Shown here: piece by piece, positions 12,901 to 27,900 of the stretch
Numbering within the stretch: position 1 is the first letter of the stretch
How the letters are laid out: every line of letters starts with the position of its first letter
Assembly (NCBI RefSeq): GCF_015832195.1
Contig: NC_052020.1
Location: 8,934,254-8,998,253 of the forward strand
Source: Motacilla alba alba
Taxonomy: Eukaryota; Chordata; Aves; Passeriformes; Motacillidae
DNA: 64,000 nt
Direction: 5' to 3'
Notes under the pieces: generated by a model
What the model was told of the DNA's origin: nothing
Database searches by the model: none
The model's input: the letters and a program-made list of their open reading frames with translations, nothing else
Translations under genes and position numbers: made by a program

Positions 12901-15900
12901 CTCCAAGAAAAATGCAGCAATAAATGTCTGGTTTTCCCACACATGAACACACTTGTTGTACTCCTTCATCAAGAAGGAATTTAGCAGAGCTTCTTAAATC
13001 TTACCAGCCCTGTCCCTGGACACAGTGCCTTTCCCTCTACTTTTATCAGATCCCAGTTCTTCCAGTTTTTGATGCACTGAAGATTTACAGGGTAGACCCA
13101 GGGGATTTGGGTGCTCCTCGCTCCATGCAATCAGGGATTCATTAACCATCATTCCTTTGCCCTGGAATTTCTGCCAGTGAGAAACCTGATGGCTTTTAGG
13201 ACTCAAAGTCCTGCACTAGTGGAAGGGGTCCTTGCCCATGGCAGGGGGTTGGGATCACATCATCTTTCCAACCCAAACCATTCTGGGATTCTGTGGTGCA
13301 GCTTTAGGGCTTTGTGCCCTAAAACTGAGGAGACACTCCTCAAGCACACCAAGAAATCCAAACTCTGAGGGGAAAATTTGACACCAAGGAGCTGAGAAAG
13401 AAGAGCTGTTGATCAGTTCAGCCCTGGGCAATCAGGTAATTGGGATGCAGACAGACACACCCCCATCTGACGGACAGGAAAGGTCAAGAGAAGAGAAACA
13501 AAGAGGCTGCAGAGTCACTCTCAGGCTGTGCTCTGGTTCAGCACTCAGCCAGACTCACAACTGCGCTCTGAAGAGCTCGATTAAGCAGCTTTTTACCCAA
13601 AACCAGCCTCATGAGTGAGTTTGCTCCTTACCCAGATGTTGTGGAAGGGATCGGTTGCATTGCCAGGGTCATAAATCAGGCAGTTGCCCCCGTAGTCTCT
13701 CTCAGGCAGAGGAACCCCCAGATGGGGGTCGATGTACTTCATGAACTGCCTCCCGTCCTGCACGGTCTGCAGGGGAACAGAAACCTGGTTGTCCTGAAGG
13801 ACTCACACACAGGAGGCACCAACACAATAAAGGCCAACACTGATCTTCAAATCAACCCTTTTTCAAATTCCTTGAGGAACAAGTCTTGCAATAAAGCCAG
13901 GAACACACCTGACTCGGAGCCTTTAATCCTAAATATTAAGGGAAACAATGCCTAGAGAATGACCTTAAAGATGAAAAATCAGTGATCTTTAATGCTTTAC
14001 CCCAAGCCACCCCGCTGTGCTCCCCATCTCTCCCAGAAGCTTCACACAGCTCATCCTTCCCAACACCCATTTCCAGTGAGGTCCAATGCAAACAGCAAAA
14101 AGAAATCATCAAAATGACCAAAACGTGAACTCATCTGTCACTACATCAGCCACACATTTGCTGAGCATTTATTTCCCAATGGAATCACTCAGTGTTGTGG
14201 TCAAGGCTCGACCCTGCAACATCTGTGGCAGGCAGCAAAGCTGGACAAGGCCAAAATTAATTAATAGAGTAATAATAAAATCACAGAATAAACTGCTGAA
14301 CTCTAGGACAAGTTTCGGCCGTGAGCAAGCTCGGATTTGCTGTCAGGAAGTTCAGCCACCTGCAGACTCAGCAGAATTTAACCTATTTAAACCTGGGCAA
14401 GGCAATGATGTATTTTTAGTAGAGAGCTGAGCAACAGCAGGGAGCTCCTTAACCACTAAATCTCTGCTGACACCACACGCTGCCACAGGGAAGAAAAGCC
14501 ATTCCAGGCTTTCCTGTTGGAATTCAGAAGTACATCAATAAAAATCACTCAGTCTGACTGCAGCTACTCAGGAATATCATGCTCAAGGGATGGCTGGAAA
14601 AAAACAGGGTGACCAGTCCCACTTTTTCAAGCTCACATGGCCTCTAGAAGCAAAACTTAAAAAAAAAAAAAAAAGCATTCCCCACCCTTCTTTCACACAA
14701 AATGATTTTTAGAGCTGCCTGATGAATACATTGTCTCAAAATATTTAATTTTAACTTCTGAGAATTGTACAAGTCAGGGGGAAGTTCTTGGTTTACTAAA
14801 GGACAAGATAAGGTAAAATGTTTAATTTGGAATCACCAAGGGCACATCTTTCTATGAAAAGCCTCCTCCTCCTCAGTTCCTGCCACCACACAAAGCTGGG
14901 TGTGAAGTTTTGGTTTATTGCAAAACCCCCACACCTACAAAGAACTTGTCACTCCAGGTAAAAGATATTTCCAAAGGTGAAACCAGGTGAATTCTCCCTG
15001 AGTCACACATGGCCCAGCAGGGCAGAGCTGGACTGTGAAACACCAGCTGCTGAGCATGAACTCCTTCACTAGCTCATCTAAAACCACTTCAACACGGTGT
15101 CTACCCCGGGCTGAGGGTGACTGGAGGTCAGAGCAGGTGAAATATTTTTATATTATCATTTCCCTCGGCCTCAGTCTCATTAAACAGCCTAATGATTCCA
15201 TCTCCCAAAAACGAGCATCTCCTGTAGTCAGCAGGAAAAAAAAAACACCACAAAGGAGTTGATCCCCACGTGGAAGTGGCATTTAGGAGCTGGAGGTGTC
15301 AGTCACTTACCTGGAAGAGGATGAAGATGAGGAAGAGCTCATAGACCACGCTGACACACAGCCAAAACCTCCAGTAGGCTGCAGAGAGACACAGGGGATG
15401 TCAGCAGCTTTGGAGCAAGCCATAAATTAATTATTCATTCATTTCAGTATCACAGAATCCTGGAATGCTTTGTGTTGGGAGGCACCTGGAAGCCCATCTC
15501 ATTCCACCCCTGCCATGGGCAGGGACACCTTTCCACTGTCCCAGGCTGCTGCACAACCTGGCCTGGAACACTTCCAGGGATGGGGCAGCCACAGCTTCTC
15601 AGGAAACCAATTCCATTTCAAGAGATGCTCCCACCACGGAATTCTAATTCCCAGCTCCCAAGCACAGTGCTCCCCACCCTCCCTCAGGGATACAACCAGA
15701 AAGGATCTTCAACTCCCACTGTGTCAGTTTGCTGGAATTGCTCAGGCACTGACCTGGATCCGGGAGAAGGGATCCAGGTCCACAACACTCCAACCCAACC
15801 AACTCAGCAGTTAAGAAGGAGAAGGAAAGCAATGTGCTATCTGCAGTGCTTTCCAGCAGTCCTTGGAGGAGAACCTGATCCTTCCTGAGCTTTCTCCCTG

Positions 15901-18900
15901 GTCTCAGGTGACCTGACCTGCCCAGCCTTGGCTGCACCTGACACACCCCAGGCAGGCCAGAGTCGTGTTCAGCAGCCCAGCAGTGGCCTGAGGACAAGGT
16001 TGCGTCCCCATGGGGCAGAAAGCATTTCAGAACCCCAAAGACAACTCCACTTTTACTTGCAATGAAATGAAAAACAAGCAGACCAAAGGTTCAGCAGGTG
16101 CTGGATGCCAGGCCTGTCCATAAGAAATGCTGGAGCCCTCCCCAGATGTGTGATTACAGATGTGCACACCCCCAGCGACACCTGAATCCAAGTGGCACCC
16201 AAATTACAGTGTCTGCACACTCCCAGCTCTCCTGCCAGGCTCAGCCCTGGGGTCACAGCCCATCCTGGATGGGGGTTTTGTGCCCCACAGGCTCATCCAT
16301 GCCCCCGATCCATCCGAGACTTCTGGGCTCTGAACTCCTTCAATATTTCTGTCTCTTGCCCTGGGAGGCTGATGCAGAGCCGGGGTGGGTACAGACACAG
16401 CTCCAGCAGTTTTCCCTACCCAGATGCAAAGATTCCACACAAGGGAATTCAGGAAAACTCACAGCATTCTGGATGGACACTGAAATTCCAGAAACATCAC
16501 ACACACCTGCCTTCAGGTGTTTTCTGGTTATAAACAGAGTTTTCCTTCTTCAGGTCCACGGGGGAGATGGAGAGGAATCCCAGCAGAGTTTGCCAGGAAA
16601 CCAAGACCCTCAGGCCTGCCTTGGGAATTTCTCTCTGTTAATTCCAAGGCAATGTAGGCACTTTGATGTTCAAAGCAAGGCCAGGCATAAATTACACAAG
16701 AATGAAACAAACAGAGGCTCACAAACAAGAGTTATCAGCTCAGAACCCCAAATCAACTCCCCATGGAGCTCCTCAGAAGATGTTTTCTCCCAAAACACGT
16801 CTTGATCCAGTTCAGCCTCAAGCAGGAAATAAATTGTTTTAAAAATATAAAAAAAACACCAATCAAAACAACAAAGAAACAATAATAAAAAAATGAAACC
16901 AAAAATACCAACAAACTCCACGCATTTTTAAAAGCGGCCTCTGACACCATCATTAAAAGAGACCACAATGTGCAAGGTGAAACCTTTTTGCAGCAATCCT
17001 GCTAAATTAATTTCATCAGAATCACCTATTTTACACTTCTGGGAAATAAAAAAAGACAAAAGGAAAAGAAAAAAGGCAGGTGTGTCCTGCAGAACAGCAG
17101 TTCAGAGCTCTGTGGCAGCTTTCACCCGCTTGTCTTTCCAAAATGCACCTTGGGAAAAACCAAACAGCAAAAAAATATCCTCCATTGGTCACAGGATTAT
17201 GTGGAAGAGAGGAGCCTCTTCCCAAACTGGCTCCACATTCAAGCCAGCAGGGAGAATTAACCTTTCATCTCCACACTTCTCCCACCTTTAAATGTCACTG
17301 CCAGACACCAAAAATGCCATTTTTTCTAACCCATAAACCTCGTACCAGAGATTTTACACTGCTCACAGTCAGCAAAGTGACAGATTGCTCCTGAAAGTGA
17401 TGCAGACACAGAAAGCAGAGAAATCTTAATCCTTGTCTGAGCTTTTATTCTGTACACAGGGCTGTGGCAGCTGCTGAGCAGGCTCAGCAAAAGAAAAAGA
17501 TCATTAAAAATGGAGATGTGGCTCTGATTTAGTGCTGTGGTTTCTCCCCAGCTCACAGAGGTCCCCCAGAGGTTCTGAACACACCCAGTACCTGCACCCC
17601 AAATGTTTTCAAGGCTGTACAAACACCGTTCTCTCTCCTGCTGGGTCAGGCCCAGCTTTAGCTGTCAGGTTATTTTTGGCACATCTCCAGTGCTTGTTTT
17701 CCTTTAATTCACTTGCCATTTTGCCTCCCTCCAATCAGGGCTTTCCTCCTGAGCGAGGAGGTCCCCACTAATCATTGACACACCTGATAACCCAGCGATT
17801 CCTGTGATCAACCATGAAACTGCTGCCTTGCAGGGATTTGGGAACAGGGCAGGAACATCCCAGCAAGCCGAATCCAACCAGCCTCTTTCCCTACTTCAGC
17901 TCAGAGTCCGGCCCACTCTGCCTGAGGGGCTAAATGAGTAAAAAAATACAAAAATCTGGGTTGTTTGCCCAAGGAAAACACTTGTCCTGGAGCTGCTCCT
18001 TCCAGTGTCACCAGTGCTGCCCTTGCCTGGTCCCTGCCTGCACATTCCCAGCCATCCCAGCCCTCAATCCCACAGGTTACTCCAGACCCTCACAATTGAC
18101 CCCCTGTCCAGCTCATGCTGTCACACAGCCTGTATTAAGTCAAAAGAACTCCTGGCAGAGGCTGGGAATATTAAAAGCTGCTTCTCAGGGCATTAATAAC
18201 TGTCATGGAAAATTTCTTTGGAATGACAGCGTGGACATGTTATCTTGACAGAGGCAATAAAGCATTCCCGGGCTCCTACAGCAGCAGGCTCCAGAAAAGG
18301 AGCTGGCAGGGAGAAGGAAGAATATCTCTTATCTGCAAATCCTAAGGAGACAGGCTACTGATGCTGTCTGTACCCAGGATTAGTTCTACCAGGAAATGCT
18401 CCCCAAATTTGGCTGTACACCCACCAACAAACAGATGGATCCTCAAGGAGAGTTTAAGATCTGTCCCTTGCACCGTACTGCTCCCCTTGGGCTACAGCAG
18501 TGAAGGATTGGATAGAACCACAGCCAGTGGAAAAATGGGATAAAAGCAGGGCAAGTTGGTAAAGTCTTGCCTGAACAGTCATGCCTACTTATTTCCATGA
18601 CAATCCTACAATTCTGAATTACAGGGAGGCAACTGGTGTCTGTCCATGTGGCAAATGATTAAACTGCAGAAAACGGGGGCCTGTGTGGAATCAGTAGGGA
18701 AAGGGCAAAGCTGGATGAGCCCCTGGCTAAAGCTGGGAATGCTGAGAAGGCAACCAAAAAAAGAAATGAAGCCACCAGTCTGGACAGGTGCCGCTAAGGT
18801 AGTGGCTGGGCTCAGTTTCCTTAATGGCCTTAATGAAAAGTAGGTTAATGACACACAGCAGAGCAGCAGGGAAGGCAGGGACAGCAGAGAAGATGATCCC

Positions 18901-21900
18901 AGGGGACTGGAGTGACAGAAGAGCTCCTAACACAGCTTCACGCTCTGGAATCAGCAATTTGGGAAGCATCACGTTATCACAGGAAGCCCCAAATCAACCC
19001 TGCAGCTGTGGAGAGGACATCTGAAAGCAGAAAGCTCAAAACAATGCCAAAATGTGATGGGGAAATGTTACACTGGGGGCAAGAGTAAAAGCCAAACTTC
19101 CCTGCTTTGTTCTAGGCAATAAAACCAGCCCAGACAAACCCTCAAAACCGGGGTGCACCCAAGTGTCACTGGTGTCCTCAAAAGGAGCAACTGATTTGAC
19201 AGAAGGAACCACAATTAACTGGAACAGAAGGAAAGACTAAAACCTGCTATTTAATAAGAAAGGCAAATTTAATAAAGCCCCAGGTCCGCAGAGGTGTGCT
19301 GAGGGCACTGCTCTGGAACCACACCTGCTTTGGCTGAGGGTTGTGGGGTGGCTGCTGGGTTAAATTTCTGGCATAAAACCAGCTTTTATTTGGCTGTAGG
19401 AGAGCCCAGTGCTTTCAGGAATATTATTTAAGTCTATATGAGTTCCCTTAATTCTTCCTCTTTCAACGATTCACATCTAAAAATAGGCAAAAGATCAAAG
19501 CCATTTCAATGTTTTCATGTTTCACCTGCTATTTCACTACCTGAAGAGAGGCTTGTGTTGTGCTTTCAAGACTTCCAGTCTTACAAGAAACCTTTAAAAT
19601 CATAATCAAGGGCCTTTAATCTCCCGTGGAAAATGGACATGGAGATAAGGAAGCGCTCCTGCACCGGATACAAGGTCACAAGTGCAGTCCCAGCACAGAG
19701 AGGAGAAAAAAAATGAAGATACACAGGGGAAGTTCAGGTTTAAGAACCTGGCAGTTCTCACAGAGCTTTTTAGCAACAACAGGAAGCCAAAGCAGGGAGA
19801 TCCAAACAGATCTGCAGGCTCCGTGGAAGCCCAGCAGGGTGGTTATGGAGGAACCTCCACGACCAGTGCAGTGCTGAGGAACCTGTGATTACTGAAATTA
19901 CAACTTACCTGCTCTCCAGGCAACACAAACATTGACCTCCCTCACAGAGCAGGCAGCTGCTCAGGAGGATCTGAGCGAGCCCAGCAAGGTGAATTACCTG
20001 GGTGAGGTCTTGAGAATGGTCCATCTTTAGCTTGTGTCACCCCAAAACACAAGAAAACCAAAATACTGGCGACGATTCCTCTGCAAGGAAAAACAGAACA
20101 CTGGTTTATTGCCTCATCCACCTCCCAAGACTGCAAATTATGTTCTCTGATGTCAGAAATGTCTGGCCCTTGTTCTTCAACTGCTGAACGTGTCCCTCCT
20201 AAATGGATCCAGACACCATCCAGAAAAAAACAGCCAAAAAAAGGCTGAGGATCACAGCAAGTCAAACACTTCCCTGTGTCTGGGAGCAGCTTTTATTCCC
20301 ACTGGCTCACAAAGACACACAGGATTTAGCAGTGAGACAGCTCTCACTGCTCCACCACATTTCCACAGAATTTAAAAAGGAGCTGTCAGACTTGTCACCA
20401 CTCCAAAACAGCTTCTTAACCAATTAAAGACAAGCAGGAGCTCTCCAGACCACACCAGCACTGCTGCTATTTCGAGAGCTGGAACCATAACACAGAGCCT
20501 AAGGAACATAACAGAGATTTTAAATAAAAATAAATTATCAGACCAGAAGCCCGAGTACACCGAAGACCTACGACCCTGGGCATGTTCCTTTAGTTTTAAT
20601 GGATTAAATGGCATAAAGCAATCCAAAAGTGCTCTTTTAACTGCACTTCAGCTTCCACGGGATCCTGCTTGCTGTCTCATTTCACCTGCTTAAGAGCTGG
20701 CTGAAAGGATGGGCAACTGGGAAAGAGCTCATTCCACGTTTGCAGAAAATGATGCAACCCCTGACTGCAAATAAAATGGCTCAGTCTGCAGGAGTCACAC
20801 AAAATACCCAGTAATTTTCCTGCCAGAGAGAAAATGTTACAATCCAGAAGCAAGAGGAGACTGTTTGTGCTTTAAACATGTCAAAAAACCTTTCAAAATA
20901 GAAGACGAAAGGATTTACAGAAACTATTTTGTAACATTCATCTCTGAGTATAAATGTTTGTGCTTCCTGAAAATCAAAAATGGGGTTTAGTTAACAGAGG
21001 TAACTCAGTGATTCTGCTTGCTTTAAACACTGGGAAGCACACCGGAATTAGGTGCTGAATGGATCTGTGAATAGACAGTTCCATGGGGATTTCCAAAGAC
21101 CTGGAGGGCAAAACCCTTTCAGCTGACCTCCAATAATGAGAATATTCTGCATTTTGAGTCCCTAGCTGCATCTGGAAGCTCCAGCCCTGCGTGGTGTGAC
21201 AAGCCCATCCCAACTCAGCCATGAACTGAAGGGTTCAGACCACTGCTCTGGCCTTGGGAGGGCTGTCTTCCCAAAGCTGGAATTCAAATCCTGGATCCAA
21301 ATCAGCTCAGGATCTCAGCTGTGCTCCTTCCTCTAAAACCCAGTCCTGGCCCAAGAGCTGCTGTGCCGAAATATGCTTGGGATCCAGATACATTCACTTA
21401 CTTCAAGTTCACCACAGGAAGTTTGGAAGCAAATCACAAATCTGCATAGATAACCACACCAGCTCCATTTTTTTTTTTCCTCTCAGTGGTAACTAAATTT
21501 TCCCTCTTATCCTCATTAATTTACCTCCTTAGGAAGCTTCCAATGCCTCAGCAGCAGCCTGGCCTGAGGCAGGAATGCTCCAGCACCTGAGAGGGGCTCT
21601 CCTCTCCTCACCTGGCTGGACACAGACAATGGATTTTCCTGAGCAGCAAATCAGGAAGGCACAAAATAGCAAAGTGTGCCCACAAACATCATTTTAGCAC
21701 TTAACCAAATAAAAAAAAATTTAAAAAAAGGGAGACGCTGGCATCAGCTCCATCAGCACAAACAAACTCTTGTTTGCGCTGAGAGTCGATTCAGACACAC
21801 AGGACAATGAGGAGCTGTGTATGGCCCTTTGTCCTGGGATTCAAGGAGCCAGCTCCCACTCCCTGTCCCCTCCCGGGCTGGATGCGTGCTGGCACAGCTG

Positions 21901-24900
21901 GTACAACCCCCTCGAGGCACCACAAGCCCTGGAAGAGGGCTCTGGCCTCCTGTTACCTTTACCTTCACTTCCCTGTGGGTGCTCAGCCACAGCAGCAGGA
22001 GATCAGCGTGATCTGTCCCCACGGAAAGCAGGGATTGCCAAGAGCTGTGTAAAAAAGCATCTCAGGAGAGACATTTCCCAGCTGGAAATTCAACCTACAG
22101 CCCTGAAAGCACACCGGTGTTTTTAAACCTGAATGTGTTTGTATGAAAAAAAAAAAGAACTTTTTTTTTTTTTTTTTTGCCCCGAGACACCCTGCTCAGC
22201 CTTCCAAAGATTTGGGAGCTGTGGATTTCTTCCGTGGTGTGCAGAGGAGGCGCTCGGCGTTTATTTGGCTACGCTCAGAGCAGGAGCTCAGTCCAGGCTG
22301 AACAGAGGAGAACGTCCCAGCTGTCAGGCAGGACGAGCTATCCCACGGCTGGAAGAACAGAGGGAATGAAGCTCTCACGGATCAGACAGGCTCACAGCAC
22401 AAAGGAAATGTTCCTTTGCCGAACAATGGAAATGTTCCACTCTTCTTGCACCAGGGGCAGTTAGAATACGTGCGTGATCCCAGTGAACTCTTATTACATT
22501 TACATATAAAAAGCTCCTGCAACCTTATCTTAAACAAAAAACCCAAGCAATCCTCCTTTAATTGTCTCACTGCCCTATTGGAGGACAGAAGAGTCCTGTA
22601 GCAGATGCAAACACCAATCTCAGCCAGCACACCACACCCCAGAGCTCAGAGGTTCCTGCTCTCACTCTTGTCCATCGCTTCTCCAGTGAGTGATTCCACG
22701 ACTCCACCTCTCATCCTGCCCCTGCCAGTGACTGGATGCAGCACTTTATAGGGCGACATAATCCTGATTTTACAGGGGAGAAGGTGGGACCATCCCATGA
22801 CTCCAGTCCGGGAAACACAGAGCCAGCAAATTTGGGAAGTTCACCCCAATTTACTGCTCTGAGCACCTACTGCAGCTCCCAAGGACAGCTCAGCCAGGGC
22901 ACGGAAACAAAGGAGGCTGGAGCCTTTGGAAGTGTGTATTTAGGCTCTGCACCTACCCCAGACACTGCTCCACTGTCAGTGTGCAGGAGGTGGAAATAAA
23001 AGCCCGTGACAGCTCCAGACTCTGCTCCCTGGTGACAAAACCCCCCCTGGTCATCAGGCACCAAGTGTTCCCGAGGAATACCAGCACACAGGGACAGCCT
23101 CGTGCTGGGTGGGGCCTGGAACAGCAGGACAACACAGCTCCACACCAGGACTGACAAAGGTCTCGGGGCAGGGTAAGGGGTTTTAAATTATGAAAGCAAA
23201 AATACAGAATCTGTGCTAATTTGGGCTACGGGCACACATGATGCACACTGTGTCCATCTTATCCTGCTCTGAAATGCCTCCTTTTGTCCAGAGATCCATG
23301 AAACATGGAATAGTTGGAAGATCACGTCCAAACCTCAGGGTGCTCTTTTCAAGGATTTTTGTGCCAAGACCTTGCAGAGCTGCAGGAGTGAGCAAAGCCC
23401 ATTTGCTGCCCCTTTCCTGGCATGATGCTATAAATTGATTTTAACAACTGGGCACTGGATAAGCACACAACAACTCGTGTTTCCTGAGAGAAAGATCCAC
23501 CTGCTGACTAATCTTCCCTGGGTTGGTTTTGATTAAGGCAGCCGAGGCTCTAAGCTCAATAATAAGATATTCCACTGAGTCACCTTAGCTCTGTATTACT
23601 CCCTAAGGATGCATCATCACTTCTCTTCCAGCTCTTCCCCTTCCCAATTCTGAGTGGCCATTCCAGGCCACACCACCCCTCCAGCCTGGCCTCCCTCATT
23701 ATGACTGGGAACAACATGGCATTTGTTCACACAGCAACCTTCCAGAATCTTTCCCAGCTCCAGACACCTTCCAGTTTGTCCCATGTCACCCCCACGTGTG
23801 AAATCCCAGCTCTCAGTGGGGCACAGTGGGAGTGCCATTACCCCCAGGCATTGTGTAACTGCCAGAACAGCAGCCAAGATTATCTCAGGAAATACCACAA
23901 TTCCTGCATCTCCAGGACAATGGATGCTATATCCTGAGTCACTTCAGAAATGTACAAAAAGAGGGGAAAAAAACCTTCAACAGCAAGGGGGAAAATTTCA
24001 TTATATTTAAGAAACCAGACTGGTAAAAAATGATTATTTTCCTGCTTCTAGCAATGATGCTTTGCAGCATATCTTTAAAACATGCTTAGCTTTTTAAAAC
24101 ACCACTTTCCTGCCTCCTTTTTCTTCCCTGCTGTATTTTAAAAGGGGAGAAATTAAACCACGTTGGATCAGTTTAAATTACAGTAGGAATTGACCACACA
24201 TGTAAGATTCATGCTTATTTCCCCAGAGCTTCCCTCTGGGCTATGCGTTCCCACAGCAATTTTCAACAACAAACAAGGATTTGTATTGAAATCTTGAACA
24301 GAATTTTACAAAAAGCATTTGAGCCAGAAAAAAAATTAGTCACAGCTCCCAGCATTTTGAAACGATGGTTATTTTAAGGAAAGGTTATTTTTAAGAAAAG
24401 GCTATTTTAAGAAACAGCAGCAGAACCCTTGCCAAAGAAACCCAGCCAGGAGGCTTTAGCAAGCTTTTTGTGTTTTGCTTTAAATCACACCACAGAGCAG
24501 CCACAGGCCTGACAGTGACACTAAACCGATTAGAAATTGAATTCAATGATCAGCATCAGAGAAGCTTACAGACTTACGACTGGTTTTGTAACTTCCTAAG
24601 GGAACAGGCACTTCCACAAGGGAGTGCAGGGGTCACTGGAGGTCCCTTTTCCAAAACACACCTGGGAATATTCAGATATTCCTGAGATATTCACCTCTTG
24701 GTGTTGTAGGCTGTGTCCTGGGGAGTCTCTTCCAGCAGGGTTACGTAGCCCAGAGCACACGTGAGGATGAACAGGACTGTCAGGGTATGAGCTCTCCTGA
24801 AATTCAGAACAGAGAAAACTGACATTAAAAAGCAGGAAAACTCACATCTCACCCCGCCAGTGCAGCCTCAGGAGGTCAAAACCACGGCCAGCAGTCAAGA

Positions 24901-27900
24901 ATATTGAGGTTTTCTCTACTGCAGAGCCCAGAGAGCAGAACTTACAGTGGCACTGCATGTGATCAGCAGCAGCTTGGAAAAAACCAGCACCCAGTGCAAA
25001 CACCCAGATCTAAACAGCTCCAGGTGTCTCCCCAGGTTTGGCAGGTCCACACCTGACAGTGCTGCTCTATTTCACAGCCTACTAATCAAAACTGCAGCTG
25101 AGGAAGCAGGCCCTTGAGAGCAACCAAAGGGAATTCACTCCAGACAAGGGAATTGCACAAGGAAAACGAGTCATTAAAAATTAAAAAAAAAAAAAACAAC
25201 TCTAAAGGAGAACAGTTGCTGTTGATGCCACCTCAAGATGTCGGATTTCCAGGGATATTCCTACAGTTTCAGTGCACTTAGCACAAGGGGTTTCTTTGGG
25301 AAAAGCCATGTCAGCAAAGCTGGGTGGCTGTTCCACAGCAGTAAAACATCCCAGCCATGGGAGCCCAAAGGTTTCCATGGATTTTGGTGAAGCACTCAGG
25401 GAGAAATTCTCCTGGCACAGGTTGCCCAGAGAAGCTGTGGCTGCCCTATCCCTGGAAGTGTCCAAGGCCAGGCTGGACTGGGCTTGGAGTAACCTGAGCC
25501 AGTGGAAGGTGTCCCTGGCCTTGGGACTGGATGAACTTTAAGGTCCCTTCCAGCCCAAACCATTCCAGGATTCTGTGATTCTATGGAAGGAGAGTGAGCA
25601 GAGCACACCCAGCCGAGGTGACACCCACACCCTACAGCCACTGATCACCAGACAGAGAATATTCTTACAATGCCTGCATCTTTTCTTACTTCAAGCTGAA
25701 AATTCCCCTCCTAATGAGAAGCCACTTAGTATTTTTATAGGAAAACTCCTCTGGCCCCAGCTGGGAAGCATGGGAACTCTGTCCAAGTAAGGCCAAAGGA
25801 CACACCATGACTTTTGGTTTAAAGAATAACATCCCTTAACACAAACTAATAATAATAAAAAAAAAACCTATAAAGAGAAAGTTTAAGGGAGGTGAAAATT
25901 TGTAAAAGAAGGTGTCTGTATGTGACATATTTGGCTCTATTTCCATTTTATTTACATATTCTTTTGTAACAGCAGCCCACGTCCCATCTCCATGTCACTC
26001 CAAGGTTTGTATATTCAGGTTGCAGGGTGCACAGTAAACCTTGGGATTTCCAAACCATCCGCTGACTTCCCTTGAAATAACCCCGCAGTGACCCACCTAA
26101 AACTGCTTTGAAAGTCCAAGGAAGGCTGCTAGTGAACAAAAATTCCATCCTACTGCAAACCCCACGTTCTCCACGGCATCCCTGCCATCCCACACGGGCA
26201 ATACCTCATAAGCAGACACAATCCTCTTCTGCCCCTGCCAGAACAGAGTTTGGCATTGAAGGCTCTCCTTCCTTGTGGTCCCGAGGACACAGACCACCAG
26301 CTCCAGCAGAAAAAACACGAGGACCCACGAGTACTTCCAGAATTAGCAAGGAATCGGAGTGCCAAAACCCAGGGAAAAGCTTGGCAGCTGCAAGCTCCTG
26401 CTCGGCAGCTGCATCTTCCCGGGTGCCGGGACAGGTGATTCAGCCATCGGAGCTCACGTGGGGCCTGCCCTGGATCCTGCAGGAGCTGGAGAACTAAACC
26501 CAGCCTCTCCCAGGAGGCAGGACAGCAGCACTGAACCCACGCTCCACTCACACCCCGCTCCTGCGGGCTGTGGATGGAATGAATGGATTCTACGGCCAGC
26601 ACCAGAAAGGTTCCACGATCTCCCGGTTATTTTGGTACCTCACGCCTTGTTTTGGTGTCTGGTTTTGAAACTTACTATTGTATTGTTATACTGTTACACA
26701 GTTATTGTTGTAGAGTTACAGATATTATGTATTATATATAAAAGTTACATTGTTGTTTATTTCTGAAGAGGCTGTGAAAACAAATCTGGAATCCCACCTT
26801 GCTGTTTCACCACCTGAACACCCACACCAAGTCAGCTGCTTTTTCAATGCACTCAGATCCCATGAATTGCCAAAAAATCAGTCATTACACGTCCTCCCTC
26901 GGACAAACACCTTGAGAACCCCTCTAGCAGCACAAGGGTGATGCAGCTGCGTTCCTCCCTGTGAGGATCCTGTAGGACAGTGAAGGATCAGTGCTGGGGA
27001 GCCCCACGCATTTCCCATTTGTTTTCGGTGCCACAGCCACCAGCCTGAAGCCCAACCAGCTGTTTAAGAAGAAACAAGAGGCTGGTCTCTCATCATTTCC
27101 CTTGTAGCTCAGCTTGCACCTCCAGATGCTGCCAGATCCCCTCCTAGCAGGTCAAGGTAAAGGTGCTTCCAGCACCGCGTGAATTCCAGGAGCTGGGATG
27201 AAAGACTCTGGAGACGGGCTTGACTTCTGGAAAGAGCAAGCTGGCAGCGCTGGCAGAGAGCTGTGAGCAGTGACACAGCAATGAGAGGGAGCACAGCATC
27301 ACACAAATCCACTTCAGACAGGAAAACAAGCTGGGAAATACGGAATTACACCACATCTTCTCACAGCCTGGGAGTTTAAAAATAAAATAAAATCCCACAA
27401 AAAAGGAGCAGCTCTCCTCAAGGAAGGGCTTCTCTGAGAGATCAGGATGAATTTAATGGCACAAGGGGATTGTTTTCATCTCCACACACACTTTAAAATA
27501 ACACACCAGGGGAAGGCAAGCTAAGAACAACCCAGCAAGGTAAGCAAGGCAGGAATTACATGGGAAGGCTTATGTTCTCCTGGCCTGGAGCCTGGGAGGC
27601 TGAAAAGAGCTAAGCTGGGAATCTTCCCCTTAGAATTACACACAGCAGCTTGGGCAACACGCCCAAAGCAAAGGGGGTACAAACTGCAGCCAGATCTGGG
27701 AGGTTTCACATCAAAAACTCTGCAAAGCAGTGCCTGATGCACCTGAGCACAAAAGAATCTAAGGCCGGGGAGAGAACTCACAACAAATCCCAAACTGTTA
27801 AAAAGCTGGAATATTAAGTAGCTTATTTTTCCTGCCTTTGTGCACCTCACATTTGGCTCTTTCCCCATTCAAGCCCTGGGAGATTGAGATGAAACAAATC

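Noticed and set aside
26150..26602. 150-codon minus-strand frame in PTDSS2 intron 1
   Set aside because: No splice-site support and no recognisable similarity; other frames on the opposite strand are equally open.
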